Virus record (IMG/VR): IMGVR_UViG_3300003498_000003
Location: 1-33,972 of that record
Length of the DNA: 33,972 bases
Origin: a virus
Direction: 5' to 3' (one strand)
The notes under the pieces: model-generated
Seen by the model: only the letters and a program-made list of their open reading frames with translations
Database searches by the model: none
What the model was told of the DNA's origin: nothing
In this document: piece after piece, positions 15,640-22,622 of the stretch
How the letters are laid out: each line of letters starts with the position of its first letter
Numbering within the stretch: the stretch's first letter is position 1
Made by a program: the position numbers and the translations under genes

Positions 15640-16202
15640 AAGATCACCCTCTTCCGATCAACATCTTCGGGTAAAACTCTAAGAAGAGTGATATTTTCGC
15701 TGATGATTTTAAAGGTATTATACACTTCATCTAATTTTGGTGATTGTTCCATCGCTTTTAAACACTTCAAATATCTGTATCTGATCTTTCCTTGTGTGTC
15801 GCCTAACAGACGAGCCACATAGCTTTGGCTAGAGTAGGTGTATAAAAGAACTAAAACTTCGATGTCTTTATTGTCTATAAAGAACCCAGACAGTAATCTT
15901 CTGAGTTCAGCTTCCTCATAGATTGTAATTTGTGCATAGACTCTCAATCTATCTAACCCTCGATTAACCCTGTAATGGACATTTGGCTGTGTATAACCAA
16001 AAATCCTTCCGAGATATGCTTGGCTCAATCCATGTAATAGATGCAACTCAACCATATCGGCTTCTACTGGAGATACTTTGCTCATATGTTCTAAGATTGA
16101 ATGTATCTTTTCAACCTGATCATCCGAGACATAGCTTGGAGTCGGACAGTTTTGTAGTCCATGTGCGTCAGAAAAAATCTGCTCCATTAGCTTTTGATCC
16201 AT
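15636..16202 (-). CDS. Sigma-70 region 4-like transcription factor
   Basis: 188 residues with two sigma region 4/LuxR-like helix-turn-helix units: one at ~40-90 (S-P-V-E-A-D-M-V-E-L-H-L-L-H-G-L-S-Q then L-G-R-I-F-G-Y-T-Q-P-N-V) and one at ~110-155 (D-I-E-V-L-V-L-L-Y, Y-V-A-R-L-L-G-D-T-Q-G-K-I). Region 2 is absent, so it is not a full sigma factor. It is followed by a coupled 83-aa protein and preceded by NusG-like and clamp-loader genes, a neighbourhood resembling late-transcription control in T4-like phages. AAGGAGC seven bases upstream supports the start. It is a candidate for the factor reading class L promoters. Confidence 0.65.
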   Translation of the reverse strand: MDQKLMEQIFSDAHGLQNCPTPSYVSDDQVEKIHSILEHMSKVSPVEADMVELHLLHGLSQAYLGRIFGYTQPNVHYRVNRGLDRLRVYAQITIYEEAELRRLLSGFFIDNKDIEVLVLLYTYSSQSYVARLLGDTQGKIRYRYLKCLKAMEQSPKLDEVYNTFKIISENITLLRVLPEDVDRKRVIL

Positions 16203-16203
16203 T

Positions 16204-16722
16204 TTAAGCTCCTTCTATTGAGAGGCAATCTATAGTGTGTACGATTTCTACACTTCTAAAAGAGAGATGGACAGCGTACATTCGTACATCACCATCTCTC
16301 CAAGTCATCACTACCTCACCCTCAAAGCTCTTGAAAGGACCTGACTTTAATCGCACCCAATCTCCTTGTTTGAAAGACCCACCCAAGTTATCAACTTGTT
16401 TTACCATTTTCTTTAGGTCTGAGTCAGGAACAACTCCCATACTCATAAGACCTGTACGAGTGTCAAGCTGTGAGATGATGTCTCTTACAAGACCAGATTG
16501 CTTCAAGCTATAATACTCTACAGCTCCATACCCGCTCTTAATGAAGATATAACCCTCCATCAACCAAATAGGTTTATGATACCTCTGAACCATTAGAGGT
16601 ATGTAGACATCATCAACATTAAAAGCAGTATTTGAAACAATTCGATCTTTGAGCGACCCTTTGAGGGCTTCATCTTCGCCTTTAGTTGAAAGCTCAAGGA
16701 CAACCCACGAAGTTTCTCTCAT
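16204..16722 (-). CDS. NusG/RfaH-like transcription elongation factor
   Basis: 172 residues from ATG 16722; a TTG at 16728 is possible. The N-terminal ~100 residues fit a NusG N-terminal domain: W-V-V-L-E-L-S strand, V-Y-I-P-L-M-V-Q-R, and L-M-E-G-Y-I-F-I-K (the NusG strand normally reading like P-G-Y-V-F-V). The C-terminal ~50 residues carry a KOW motif: G-D-W-V-R-L-K-S-G-P-F-K-S-F-E-G-E-V-V. NusG-like proteins bind RNA polymerase and suppress pausing or termination. A phage copy suggests processive antitermination of its own operons. It sits directly after a terminator-like hairpin overlapping the clamp-loader gene, an arrangement that would allow self-regulation (inference). Confidence 0.75.
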   Translation of the reverse strand: MRETSWVVLELSTKGEDEALKGSLKDRIVSNTAFNVDDVYIPLMVQRYHKPIWLMEGYIFIKSGYGAVEYYSLKQSGLVRDIISQLDTRTGLMSMGVVPDSDLKKMVKQVDNLGGSFKQGDWVRLKSGPFKSFEGEVVMTWRDGDVRMYAVHLSFRSVEIVHTIDCLSIEGA

Positions 16723-16736
16723 ATACAACTCACAGT

Positions 16737-16771
16737 AAAAAGAATGGTTTTAGATAGATACCATTCTTTTT
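16737..16771 (-). terminator. Bidirectional terminator-like hairpin at the clamp-loader 3' end
   Basis: Perfect 12-bp stem (16737-16748 with 16760-16771), 11-base loop, with A and T tracts on the outer sides. It includes the last codons and stop of the clamp-loader gene and ends 15 bases before the NusG-like start. Confidence 0.65.
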
Positions 16772-17943
16772 ACCATCTTACTAAACTCAGACAACGAAAG
16801 TTGGCTCTTTAATCGTGTATTATTCACTTGAGGCTCTGAAACAAGGGATTTTTTCTCTACTAAAGTTTGAGTCACTTGTATGGTTTGGATACCCCCAATC
16901 TTCCATTTCAATAAATCGCACTTAAACATACCTCCTGTTGGTCTGATCGGGCGACTCGCTAAACTGTCTGCGAGGCTTAACAAAGGCATACCATACCTAT
17001 CCCATATCTCTTGTAAAAGAGGTCTGTTCCAATATGGTGGAGGTACGCCCGCTTTCATCCCAAGAGAAATCGCAAACATACACGCTGATTGCAACCTGTC
17101 ATAAGCAATACCCACAGGGGTAGACTGTAATAACTCATCTACTAGGCTTAAGGACTTAGAGTTATCACTCAATAATAGCTGACAGATTACATCATTGCGA
17201 TCCACATGAAGATAAGACCTTACACCTAGTAGACCCACCTTGCCTTCATTTGAGGAAGCAACACCCTCAATCGCTTTTAAAGCATCTCGAATATGCCCCT
17301 CTGTAAAGTCAGCTATTAAGACCAATGCTTCACGCTCATACTCGAATCCCTCACACTCACAAACCTTTTGTAAACGATCAGCGATTTCTTCTGAATCCAC
17401 ATGACGAATGATAAAAGCAGGAGCACACCGACTTAATACCGTCTTTCTCATCTTCTCTGGTTCAGTGGTGGCGAAGATACAGACGAGCTTCTTATCAAAG
17501 CTACCTCGATCATTCTCCTCCATCGGTTTTAAGAGAGCATCCAGTGCATCCCGACTTAGCTGGTGACTTTCGTCAAAGAGGTAGAGCTTCTTATTACCCG
17601 AAAAGGAAGAATAACCTAGCTCTTCGAGTAGCTTCTTTACATCTGCTTTCCCACTGTTGGTAGCCGCATCCACTTCGATAAATGAGTCATGGCTACCAAC
17701 AAGCATAGCTTTACATGAATGACATTCATCACAAGGCACACCCTCAACAGGCGACTCACATAATAAAGCACGAGCCATGATCCGACCCAGTGTAGTTTTG
17801 CCCGAACCATAAGGGCCAGCGAATAGGTAAGACTGCCTCCAACCTGCATCTGACTTAATAAAGCCTTTGAGCGTTTGGATGGTAGCCTTTTGACCTAGCA
17901 CATCGCTGTATGTTCTAGGTCTATACTTCGTGTCTAATGACAT
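16750..17943 (-). CDS. dnaX: DNA polymerase III gamma/tau-like clamp loader ATPase
   Basis: 397 residues from ATG 17943 (AGGAGA upstream; M-S-L-D-T-K-Y-R-P-R matches the usual DnaX start); an ATG at 17958 has no ribosome binding site. Motifs: L-G-Q-K (~17-20), Walker A G-P-Y-G-S-G-K-T-T (~43-51), four zinc Cys (62, 71, 74, 77, including C-D-E-C-H-S-C), Walker B L-Y-L-F-D-E-S-H (~120-127), sensor 1 F-A-T-T-E-P and arginine finger S-R-C (~171-173). It loads the sliding clamp on primed DNA. It is a bacterial-type protein, shorter than host gamma/tau (lacking the tau extension). A bacterial DnaX rather than T4 gp44/62 type in a phage is notable. Confidence 0.92.
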   Translation of the reverse strand: MSLDTKYRPRTYSDVLGQKATIQTLKGFIKSDAGWRQSYLFAGPYGSGKTTLGRIMARALLCESPVEGVPCDECHSCKAMLVGSHDSFIEVDAATNSGKADVKKLLEELGYSSFSGNKKLYLFDESHQLSRDALDALLKPMEENDRGSFDKKLVCIFATTEPEKMRKTVLSRCAPAFIIRHVDSEEIADRLQKVCECEGFEYEREALVLIADFTEGHIRDALKAIEGVASSNEGKVGLLGVRSYLHVDRNDVICQLLLSDNSKSLSLVDELLQSTPVGIAYDRLQSACMFAISLGMKAGVPPPYWNRPLLQEIWDRYGMPLLSLADSLASRPIRPTGGMFKCDLLKWKIGGIQTIQVTQTLVEKKSLVSEPQVNNTRLKSQLSLSEFSKMVKRMVSI

Positions 17944-17961
17944 CTTCTCTCCTCTCATATA

Positions 17962-17975
17962 GGGTATATGTACCC
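17962..17975. promoter_or_regulatory. Small palindrome upstream of dnaX
   Basis: GGGTA-TATG-TACCC, an inverted repeat just before the dnaX ribosome binding site. It could be an operator or a leader hairpin. Confidence 0.35.
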
Positions 17976-18068
17976 TTATACTATTTAGAGGAGGTTTAAG
18001 ACTCTTAGATCAGATAACCTCTACCAACAAGAGATTCCTGGTTCTGAATTGGAGTTTCAGACATCCCC

Positions 18069-18443
18069 TCATCTAAAGTCATCGTGAGACACTAGGAAAA
18101 AACCATCTAGTTTTAGGCTTAGAACCACATCATGTGTTCTTAACCATTCGGGTGATGAAACAGTGAATGTAACCATGTGTCCTTTATTATCTTTCTTATA
18201 AGTGATATCGTTTTCCTCAAATGGATTCTCTGCTCCCACACCAATCTCCTTGATTGCCCTTACCACTTCGTCAGCATTTCTACTAGGCACAGATAGAACC
18301 ATGGACCCCGAAGAAAATTGATGTATATATGCCAATTTGTTGACTACTTTATGTATACCTATGTCATTCGGACGAGCCGATTTTTCAAGACGAGCAATAC
18401 GACCCTCAAGGTTACGGATGATTTCACTAGCTGATCTTCTCAT
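18069..18443 (-). CDS. Tagged-family protein, 124 aa
   Basis: Starts M-R-R-S-A-S-E-I-I-R-N-L-E-G-R-I-A-R-L-E-K at ATG 18443; upstream in-frame codons lie in the leader and are excluded. The remaining ~100 residues are an alpha/beta fold without known motif (S-M-V-L-S-V-P-S-R, then V-V-R-A-I-K-E-I-G-V, and a final beta-rich part). ATGGAGA precedes the start, with the shared stem-loop and TTTAACCTTAA leader and a class L element 49 bases upstream. It is a single-gene cassette between dnaX and unrelated small genes. Function unknown. Confidence 0.7.
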   Translation of the reverse strand: MRRSASEIIRNLEGRIARLEKSARPNDIGIHKVVNKLAYIHQFSSGSMVLSVPSRNADEVVRAIKEIGVGAENPFEENDITYKKDNKGHMVTFTVSSPEWLRTHDVVLSLKLDGFFLVSHDDFR

Positions 18444-18475
18444 GATGGTTTCTCCATTCAAGTTAAGGTTAAAGA

Positions 18476-18491
18476 GACTCCTATGAGAATC
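18476..18491 (-). promoter_or_regulatory. 5' leader stem-loop of tagged gene
   Basis: Minus strand GATTC-TCATAG-GAGTC: a five-pair stem with one G-U pair, in the same position as the stem-loops of the other tagged genes but with different stem bases. Confidence 0.5.
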
Positions 18492-18509
18492 TATAAATAA
18501 ACTATTAAA
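18492..18509 (-). promoter_or_regulatory. Class L promoter-like element, before 18069-18443
   Basis: Minus strand TTTAATAGTTTATTTATA, exact consensus, 49 bases before the ATG. Confidence 0.65.
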
Positions 18510-18511
18510 GT

Positions 18512-18742
18512 TCACACAGGCTCAAGAGAGATAAGTCCTCGAAAAAGATCAGTGCGATCATCTAAGAGAGGAATGCCCTCTACCTCAATAGCCTCATTCA
18601 TCTCATGTTGAGTCATGTTATCTAGGGTAAGCGTATCACCCTCTAAGTTTTGAGCTACGATGTCAGCCCATAGGTAGCGACCTCTACAAAAGTCTACTGC
18701 CCCAAGTTCAGCATCGGTTAGTTTATATACCTCAAAATCCAT
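18512..18742 (-). CDS. Hypothetical protein, 76 aa
   Basis: 76 residues from ATG 18742 (AAGGA upstream), overlapping the end of the preceding gene by 11 bases; the longer frame begins in a hydrophobic shadow. It is acidic (L-E-G-D-T-L-T-L-D-N-M-T ... L-L-D-D-R-T-D-L-F) and probably soluble, with no recognised motif. Overlap implies coupled translation with the upstream 74-aa gene. Confidence 0.55.
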   Translation of the reverse strand: MDFEVYKLTDAELGAVDFCRGRYLWADIVAQNLEGDTLTLDNMTQHEMNEAIEVEGIPLLDDRTDLFRGLISLEPV

Positions 18743-18956
18743 GTGCCCAATATCCTTTACTGTAAAGAGCAATATTACCATCACTCAGTTCTAACTCTTG
18801 GTCAACGATTGAACCCATAAAGTCCATCGCTTCCCGAACGATTGATCTCTGAGCTTGGTTGACCACTGCAATGGCAGAACCTTTCCAATGACCATCGGGG
18901 TGGTCAACGAACTTATTGTATGCATCCCTTAGTTGTTGTGCCTTTTGATCTGTCAT
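18732..18956 (-). CDS. Hypothetical protein, 74 aa
   Basis: A 74-residue soluble helical protein (A-Q-Q-L-R-D-A-Y-N-K-F-V-D-H, then S-I-V-R-E-A-M-D-F-M-G-S-I-V-D). AAAGGAG eight bases upstream supports the ATG. A class A element is ~25-50 bases upstream. It leads a two-gene unit divergent from the Rad50-like gene. No family recognised. Confidence 0.6.
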   Translation of the reverse strand: MTDQKAQQLRDAYNKFVDHPDGHWKGSAIAVVNQAQRSIVREAMDFMGSIVDQELELSDGNIALYSKGYWAHGF

Positions 18957-18978
18957 GTCTTAGTCTCCTTTCAAGAGT

Positions 18979-19005
18979 TACATAAGGGTATATTTAAGGG
19001 GTTAC
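18979..19005 (-). promoter_or_regulatory. Class A promoter-like element (before 18732-18956 gene)
   Basis: Minus strand GTAACCCCTTAAATATA followed by CCCTTATGTA, near-consensus, starting within ~50 bases of the ATG at 18956. Confidence 0.65.
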
Positions 19006-19057
19006 AAAAACCTAAACTCGGTATCATTCATATAAAGGGAATGGGAGACAAGACACC

Positions 19058-20179
19058 ATGCAAGTCAAAATAGAAAACTACCAATCTATCAAACACGCTG
19101 ACTTTGAAGTTAAAGGTCTTACTGTTATTACAGGGGCTAATAATACAGGTAAGTCTGCTTGTGCAAGAGCCATAGCAGGTGCTTTCTCTAATGCAAGGGG
19201 ATATTCTCATGTAAGGCAAGGTGAAAAGTCATCAAAAGTCTCCATCAACTTTGATGATGGCAACTCGGTAATTTGGGAAAAGGGTAAAGGGGTTAATAAA
19301 TATGAGATCAACGGACAAAAGTTAGATAAAGTAGGGTCAAAAACTCCCGATGAACTTGATGACTTGAACATTGTTTCGGTAGATGTCGATGGAAAAACTG
19401 TATGGCCTCAGATCGCTCGACAGTTTGAACAAATCTTCTTGCTTGATATGCCACCTAGTGTCCTCTCTAGTGCTTTATCTGATGTAAAGACAATAGAAGC
19501 CCTAGAGAAAGCGTCAAGTCTCTCTAGGAACGAAACTAAGAACCTTAATCAACGCATTAAAGTAAAGCATGAAGATTTAGTATCTGAGCGGGATCGTTTA
19601 CCTAAGTTTAACGAGTTGGACGAAGTAGGGGAAACGATCAATCATATAAGTACACTTGAGGGGTCGATTAAGACTCTTGAAGAAAGAGTTAAAAAGCTAG
19701 GGGCAATCAAAGAAAAGAGAGAAATCTTTATGTTTCAAACACAGTTCGTATCCACCTTGCAAAATGTAAAATTCCCACAAGTGAACCCACATGACTTTAT
19801 GGGGATTAAAGACCTTGAGCGTGTTCGTATAGAAAAGAACAGACTAAGGATCATGGAAGGTATCGTAGAGGTTGGCTTAACCTCATTCCCACCTATCCCA
19901 GATGTAGAGGTGAAAGACCCTGCACCACTTGAGCGGGTCTTGCACAAAAGAAATCAATTAGATCAAACCATCTTACAAATCACACAACTTAATGTAGACT
20001 TACCTAATGTAGATTCGCAAGTCGAAAAAGACCTCAGAATCGCTTCTGAACGCTTTGATCTATTCAGTCGTATATCTTGCACCGAACAAGAGGTAGAAAG
20101 GCTCACAGAGGAGCTTGATACTATTAGGTGCGAGATTGGAGATACTTGTCCTTTATGTGAACAAGGGATCGACCATTAA
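19058..20179 (+). CDS. Rad50/SbcC-like ATPase N-terminal half with zinc-hook CPLC
   Basis: 373 residues. The start has GGGAGA ten bases upstream. Residues 1-40 give the ABC-type ATPase N-terminus (Y-Q-S-I-K-H-A-D-F and Walker A G-A-N-N-T-G-K-S at 26-33). A long helical, partly coiled-coil region runs from ~150 to 355. The protein ends shortly after C-P-L-C (C364/C367), the zinc-hook motif that sits mid-protein in Rad50/SbcC and T4 gp46. The second coiled coil, ABC signature, Walker B and D-loop are missing, so it cannot form a complete ATPase alone. Either a natural half-protein with a separate partner, or a truncated gene. A recombination or DNA-end role is inferred. Confidence 0.75.
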   Translation: MQVKIENYQSIKHADFEVKGLTVITGANNTGKSACARAIAGAFSNARGYSHVRQGEKSSKVSINFDDGNSVIWEKGKGVNKYEINGQKLDKVGSKTPDELDDLNIVSVDVDGKTVWPQIARQFEQIFLLDMPPSVLSSALSDVKTIEALEKASSLSRNETKNLNQRIKVKHEDLVSERDRLPKFNELDEVGETINHISTLEGSIKTLEERVKKLGAIKEKREIFMFQTQFVSTLQNVKFPQVNPHDFMGIKDLERVRIEKNRLRIMEGIVEVGLTSFPPIPDVEVKDPAPLERVLHKRNQLDQTILQITQLNVDLPNVDSQVEKDLRIASERFDLFSRISCTEQEVERLTEELDTIRCEIGDTCPLCEQGIDH

Positions 20180-20246
20180 CCTCACTCTACCCCAAACAGC
20201 ATCTTATCCCTTAACTTAGACCCCATCTTGTAAGATTAAATAGGGA

Positions 20247-20681
20247 TCAGAAACTGAGCCCCTCAGCCAATTTTCTTGACCCAATGCACTCAGCGAAGAG
20301 ATTAACTTCCTTTAAGTTTTTCAACCTGTATCGGTCTCGGATTATTTTGGGATGTTGTATCCATATTTCAGCGGATAGAATACCTGCTTTGACCAGTGCT
20401 GGGTACTTATTTACAACTTCATTTTCATAGTACTCTTCAGCATTAGGACCTCTGTCCTCGATCTCTCTAAGCAGATCCTCAAATTTATAATGGACTAGCT
20501 CTACCACCACCACTTCAATCTCAGACGCATCTGCATCGCCCACCTCTTTCTTAAGCATCCGAACAGCGTCTGTGATCGCTTTCCCGTACTTTCTAGCCCT
20601 ACGGTTGGTTGAGGATTGTCTTTCAAGTCGTGCAACCCTATTCTCAAGTCCTCTAATAATTTCTGATGCTGATCTTCTCAT
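20247..20681 (-). CDS. Tagged-family protein, 144 aa
   Basis: Starts M-R-R-S-A-S-E-I-I-R-G-L-E-N-R-V-A-R-L-E-R at ATG 20681 (ATGGAGA upstream). The C-terminal ~115 residues are helical and charged (A-V-R-M-L-K-K-E-V, E-V-V-V-V-E-L-V-H). The segment Y-P-A-L-V-K-A-G-I-L near the end resembles F-Q-W-L-K-S-A-G-M-L of the 104-aa tagged protein at 22623-22937, so these two may share a fold beyond the tag. It has the shared leader, stem-loop and class L element. It converges on the Rad50-like gene with a 67-base gap. Function unknown. Confidence 0.7.
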   Translation of the reverse strand: MRRSASEIIRGLENRVARLERQSSTNRRARKYGKAITDAVRMLKKEVGDADASEIEVVVVELVHYKFEDLLREIEDRGPNAEEYYENEVVNKYPALVKAGILSAEIWIQHPKIIRDRYRLKNLKEVNLFAECIGSRKLAEGLSF

Positions 20682-20713
20682 AATGGTTTCTCCATTTTGT
20701 TTAAGGTTAATGA

Positions 20714-20727
20714 GATCACTTAAGATC
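20714..20727 (-). promoter_or_regulatory. 5' leader stem-loop of tagged gene
   Basis: Minus strand GATC-TTAAGT-GATC, a weaker 4-bp stem at the shared position after the class L element. Confidence 0.4.
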
Positions 20728-20730
20728 ACT

Positions 20731-20747
20731 TATAAACAAACTATAAA
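20731..20747 (-). promoter_or_regulatory. Class L promoter-like element, before 20247-20681
   Basis: Minus strand TTTATAGTTTGTTTATA, 50 bases before the ATG. It touches the terminator of the preceding lipoprotein gene. Confidence 0.6.
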
Positions 20748-20749
20748 CG

Positions 20750-20782
20750 GAAAAACCCCAAATCCCAAAGGGAAATGAGGTT
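20750..20782 (-). terminator. Rho-independent terminator of lipoprotein gene
   Basis: Minus-strand stem AACCTCATTTCCC / GGGATTTGGGGTT (about 11 of 13 pairs, 3-base loop) followed by a T run. Its base sequence (AACCTCAT... GGGGTTTTT) resembles the terminator at 24494-24526. Confidence 0.7.
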
Positions 20783-20822
20783 CATTCTAAGATCTTAAAG
20801 ACCATTTAGACGAGCAAGACTA

Positions 20823-21188
20823 CTAGCCCTCAGTTCCAGCTTCGGTATCAGATCCCATATCCGTAGATTCATCTGAACCACCCTCAACTACTTCCATGTC
20901 CGTAGATTCCATACCCGCTTCGTCCATACCCATATCAGACTCAGTACCACCTTCAGTAATTTCCATGTCTGTAGTCTCTTCAGAACCACCCATAACCATC
21001 ATGTCCATTTCTGTCCCTGCTTCAGTTCCTGCATCAGACCCTGCTTCAGTTCCTGCTTCAGATCCTGCCTCTGATCCTGCGGTAGCCCCAGCTTCCATAC
21101 CACCATCGTTAGGTGTGGTTTCTTCTTTATCCTTGTCGCAAGCAATAAAGGTAAGAGCAATAAGTGCGATTGTGAGTAAGTTTCTCAT
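20823..21188 (-). CDS. Low-complexity lipoprotein with EAG repeats
   Basis: 121 residues: a hydrophobic signal sequence (L-L-T-I-A-L-I-A-L-T-F-I-A-C) with the lipobox Cys at 17, then an acidic, almost structureless tail. That tail has repeats such as E-A-G-S-E-A-G-T-E-A-G and T-D-M-E. The Cys would be lipidated and anchored to the membrane; Asp at +2 suggests inner-membrane retention under the enterobacterial rule, which may not hold in this host. EAG-rich lipoproteins are, from memory, common in Bradymonadales-like bacteria. The gene has its own class L element and a terminator, so it is an independent late cassette. It could act in superinfection exclusion or lysis (speculative). Confidence 0.75.
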   Translation of the reverse strand: MRNLLTIALIALTFIACDKDKEETTPNDGGMEAGATAGSEAGSEAGTEAGSDAGTEAGTEMDMMVMGGSEETTDMEITEGGTESDMGMDEAGMESTDMEVVEGGSDESTDMGSDTEAGTEG

Positions 21189-21229
21189 AATGAATATCCT
21201 TCTTTGTTAAGTGTGTTCAAGAAAAGGTA

Positions 21230-21247
21230 TATAAACAAACTATTAAA
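21230..21247 (-). promoter_or_regulatory. Class L promoter-like element, before lipoprotein
   Basis: Minus strand TTTAATAGTTTGTTTATA, 42 bases before the ATG at 21188. Confidence 0.65.
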
Positions 21248-21373
21248 CTTATTCAAATCTATCTTCCACTAGGAACAAAAACTCCCCACTTGTGGCTAAG
21301 TGTAAACCTTTTGTCTCTCATCTTTGTTTAAAACATCATCAGAGATGATAACTTAATTAAGGCCACAGATAGA

Positions 21374-21853
21374 CTATGCCTTTAAAACGATAGAACCACG
21401 ACTCTTCTTGATGGTAAAGGTTTCTTGTGCATAAATATCACCCTCCCCGTACACAAGGTCTCCCCACAAACCCTTGATAGTCACATTTCTCCCTCTTATC
21501 TTCCAATCCCGCCCCAACATAGGATTGTCCCAAATGCTGTATAGAATCCCATCCAAGGTATTACCATTTCTTGTATATTTTGACCACCAAGATGTGTCAA
21601 AGGTGATAGTAGATGAAGAAACATCTATAAACACGCTCTTATTTAAATGGGATTTGATCTCCCGATCATTTTGTAACCACCTGAGAAACTTTTTTCCAGT
21701 AAGAATCTCAGGCTCATGCCACTCTCCCCCCGCAGGCTCTCTATAACCACCCATCTCTTGTGATCGTGGGTCATCAGGGTGATATGCTTGTCTTTCAAGT
21801 CTTGCGATACGAGTCTCAAGGTTATTAATGATTTCTGATGCAGATCTTCTCAT
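21374..21853 (-). CDS. Tagged-family protein, 159 aa
   Basis: Starts M-R-R-S-A-S-E-I-I-N-N-L-E-T-R-I-A-R-L-E-R at ATG 21853, preceded by ATGGAGA; the frame extends into the leader but that part is excluded. The remaining ~135 residues include a linker rich in Pro, Gly and Glu and a beta-rich C-terminal domain (K-I-R-G-R-N-V-T-I-K-G-L-W-G-D-L-V-Y-G). No known motif. It has the shared stem-loop, leader and class L element, and a remnant of the homing endonuclease gene lies just upstream. It is one of the cassettes of the accessory island. Confidence 0.7.
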   Translation of the reverse strand: MRRSASEIINNLETRIARLERQAYHPDDPRSQEMGGYREPAGGEWHEPEILTGKKFLRWLQNDREIKSHLNKSVFIDVSSSTITFDTSWWSKYTRNGNTLDGILYSIWDNPMLGRDWKIRGRNVTIKGLWGDLVYGEGDIYAQETFTIKKSRGSIVLKA

Positions 21854-21882
21854 AATGGTTCTCCATTTGATTAAGGTTAAAG

Positions 21883-21898
21883 AGATCACTTAAGATCT
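21883..21898 (-). promoter_or_regulatory. 5' leader stem-loop of tagged gene
   Basis: Minus strand AGATC-TTAAGT-GATCT, a perfect 5-bp stem identical to the one at 22969. Confidence 0.5.
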
Positions 21899-21900
21899 AT

Positions 21901-21917
21901 TATAAAGAAACTACAAA
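21901..21917 (-). promoter_or_regulatory. Class L promoter-like element, before 21374-21853
   Basis: Minus strand TTTGTAGTTTCTTTATA, 48 bases before the ATG. Confidence 0.55.
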
Positions 21918-21922
21918 ACCTC

Positions 21923-21966
21923 AAACTTAACCATCCAACGACCCACTGTACTCGCACTCACATTAA
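21923..21966 (-). repeat. Remnant of the homing endonuclease 3' end (copy 3)
   Basis: 44 bases with ~40 matching 23021-23064, the part of the homing endonuclease gene encoding its C-terminal helix-turn-helix (A-S-T-V-G-R-W-M-V-K-F). It overlaps the stop codon of the beta-barrel gene and ends 5 bases before a class L element. Confidence 0.8.
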
Positions 21967-22493
21967 AATCTATACCCCATGCCATAGATCAAACCCCAAA
22001 CCAAATCACCATCTGGATTATATGGTGAGGTTGTCACCCCTGCATACATAGTGCTGTCCTCGTCTTTAACGAACTTCAAACGAAACGCACCCACAGGGAA
22101 GAACTGACCATTAAGCGTAATCGTGTGTCCGACTGAAGCACCAACATCAAGACCTAAAGATTTCTTGTCGGAGATCTCATAGCCCAATAACTCATAACTC
22201 GCACCTAGCATAAGACTAGGTGGTGTCTGAGACTCTACAAGTAAACCTTCCTCTGTAAACCTTTTGTTAGAGGAGGTAGGTAGATTGAACACAACCCATA
22301 ATGCAAAGCTCTCATACATCTTACGAGATAAGATGAATGTGGCAGAGTTCGTAGGTACAGGTATTGAACCCTCTTCGTACCCACCGATGAACATTTGCGT
22401 TGTGCCTAGACTCACTTCCCAGTTATTCTCTTCAGCGTGAGAAATCGTAGAGGTGAGCAAGACAGATAAGAGTAAAGCGATAGTAAGTCTCAT
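21963..22493 (-). CDS. Exported outer-membrane beta-barrel-like protein
   Basis: 176 residues with a clear Sec signal peptide (M-R-L-T-I-A-L-L-L-S-V-L-L-T-S-T-I-S-H-A, cleavage after H-A at ~20). The mature part alternates hydrophobic and polar residues and ends in G-M-G-Y-R-F, a terminal aromatic typical of outer-membrane barrels recognised by the Bam complex. Its size fits a small eight-stranded barrel (OmpA/OmpW-like). It has a class L element and AAAGGAGAG ribosome binding site. A phage-encoded outer-membrane protein could change receptors or block superinfection, as with lambda Lom-type proteins; this is inference from context. Confidence 0.7.
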   Translation of the reverse strand: MRLTIALLLSVLLTSTISHAEENNWEVSLGTTQMFIGGYEEGSIPVPTNSATFILSRKMYESFALWVVFNLPTSSNKRFTEEGLLVESQTPPSLMLGASYELLGYEISDKKSLGLDVGASVGHTITLNGQFFPVGAFRLKFVKDEDSTMYAGVTTSPYNPDGDLVWGLIYGMGYRF

Positions 22494-22522
22494 GGTGTCT
22501 CTCCTTTATGGATAATAGACAC

Positions 22523-22540
22523 TAATAAATAAACTACAAA
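22523..22540 (-). promoter_or_regulatory. Class L promoter-like element, before beta-barrel gene
   Basis: Minus strand TTTGTAGTTTATTTATTA, 30 bases before the ATG at 22493. Flank GGATTGA as at 15388. Confidence 0.6.
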
Positions 22541-22552
22541 TCAATCCACCCC

Positions 22553-22596
22553 AAACTTAACCATCCAACGACTCACTGTACTCGCCCCTACATCAA
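22553..22596 (-). repeat. Remnant of the homing endonuclease 3' end (copy 2)
   Basis: 44 bases with one difference from 23021-23064. It keeps the coding register to a stop codon but lacks the rest of the gene; just upstream the frame is broken. A class L element follows 12 bases later. Confidence 0.85.
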
Positions 22597-22622
22597 ATCC
22601 CTAGATCCCTTTCAATAACCAT

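Noticed and set aside
18001-18068. Weak inverted repeat CTGAA...TTCAG after the tagged gene
   Set aside because: The stem is short and no T run follows, so it is not called a terminator.
20896-21210. Plus-strand 104-aa open frame opposite the lipoprotein
   Set aside because: It is a repeat-driven shadow of the EAG codons (Pro/Ala/Ser repeats), without a ribosome binding site.
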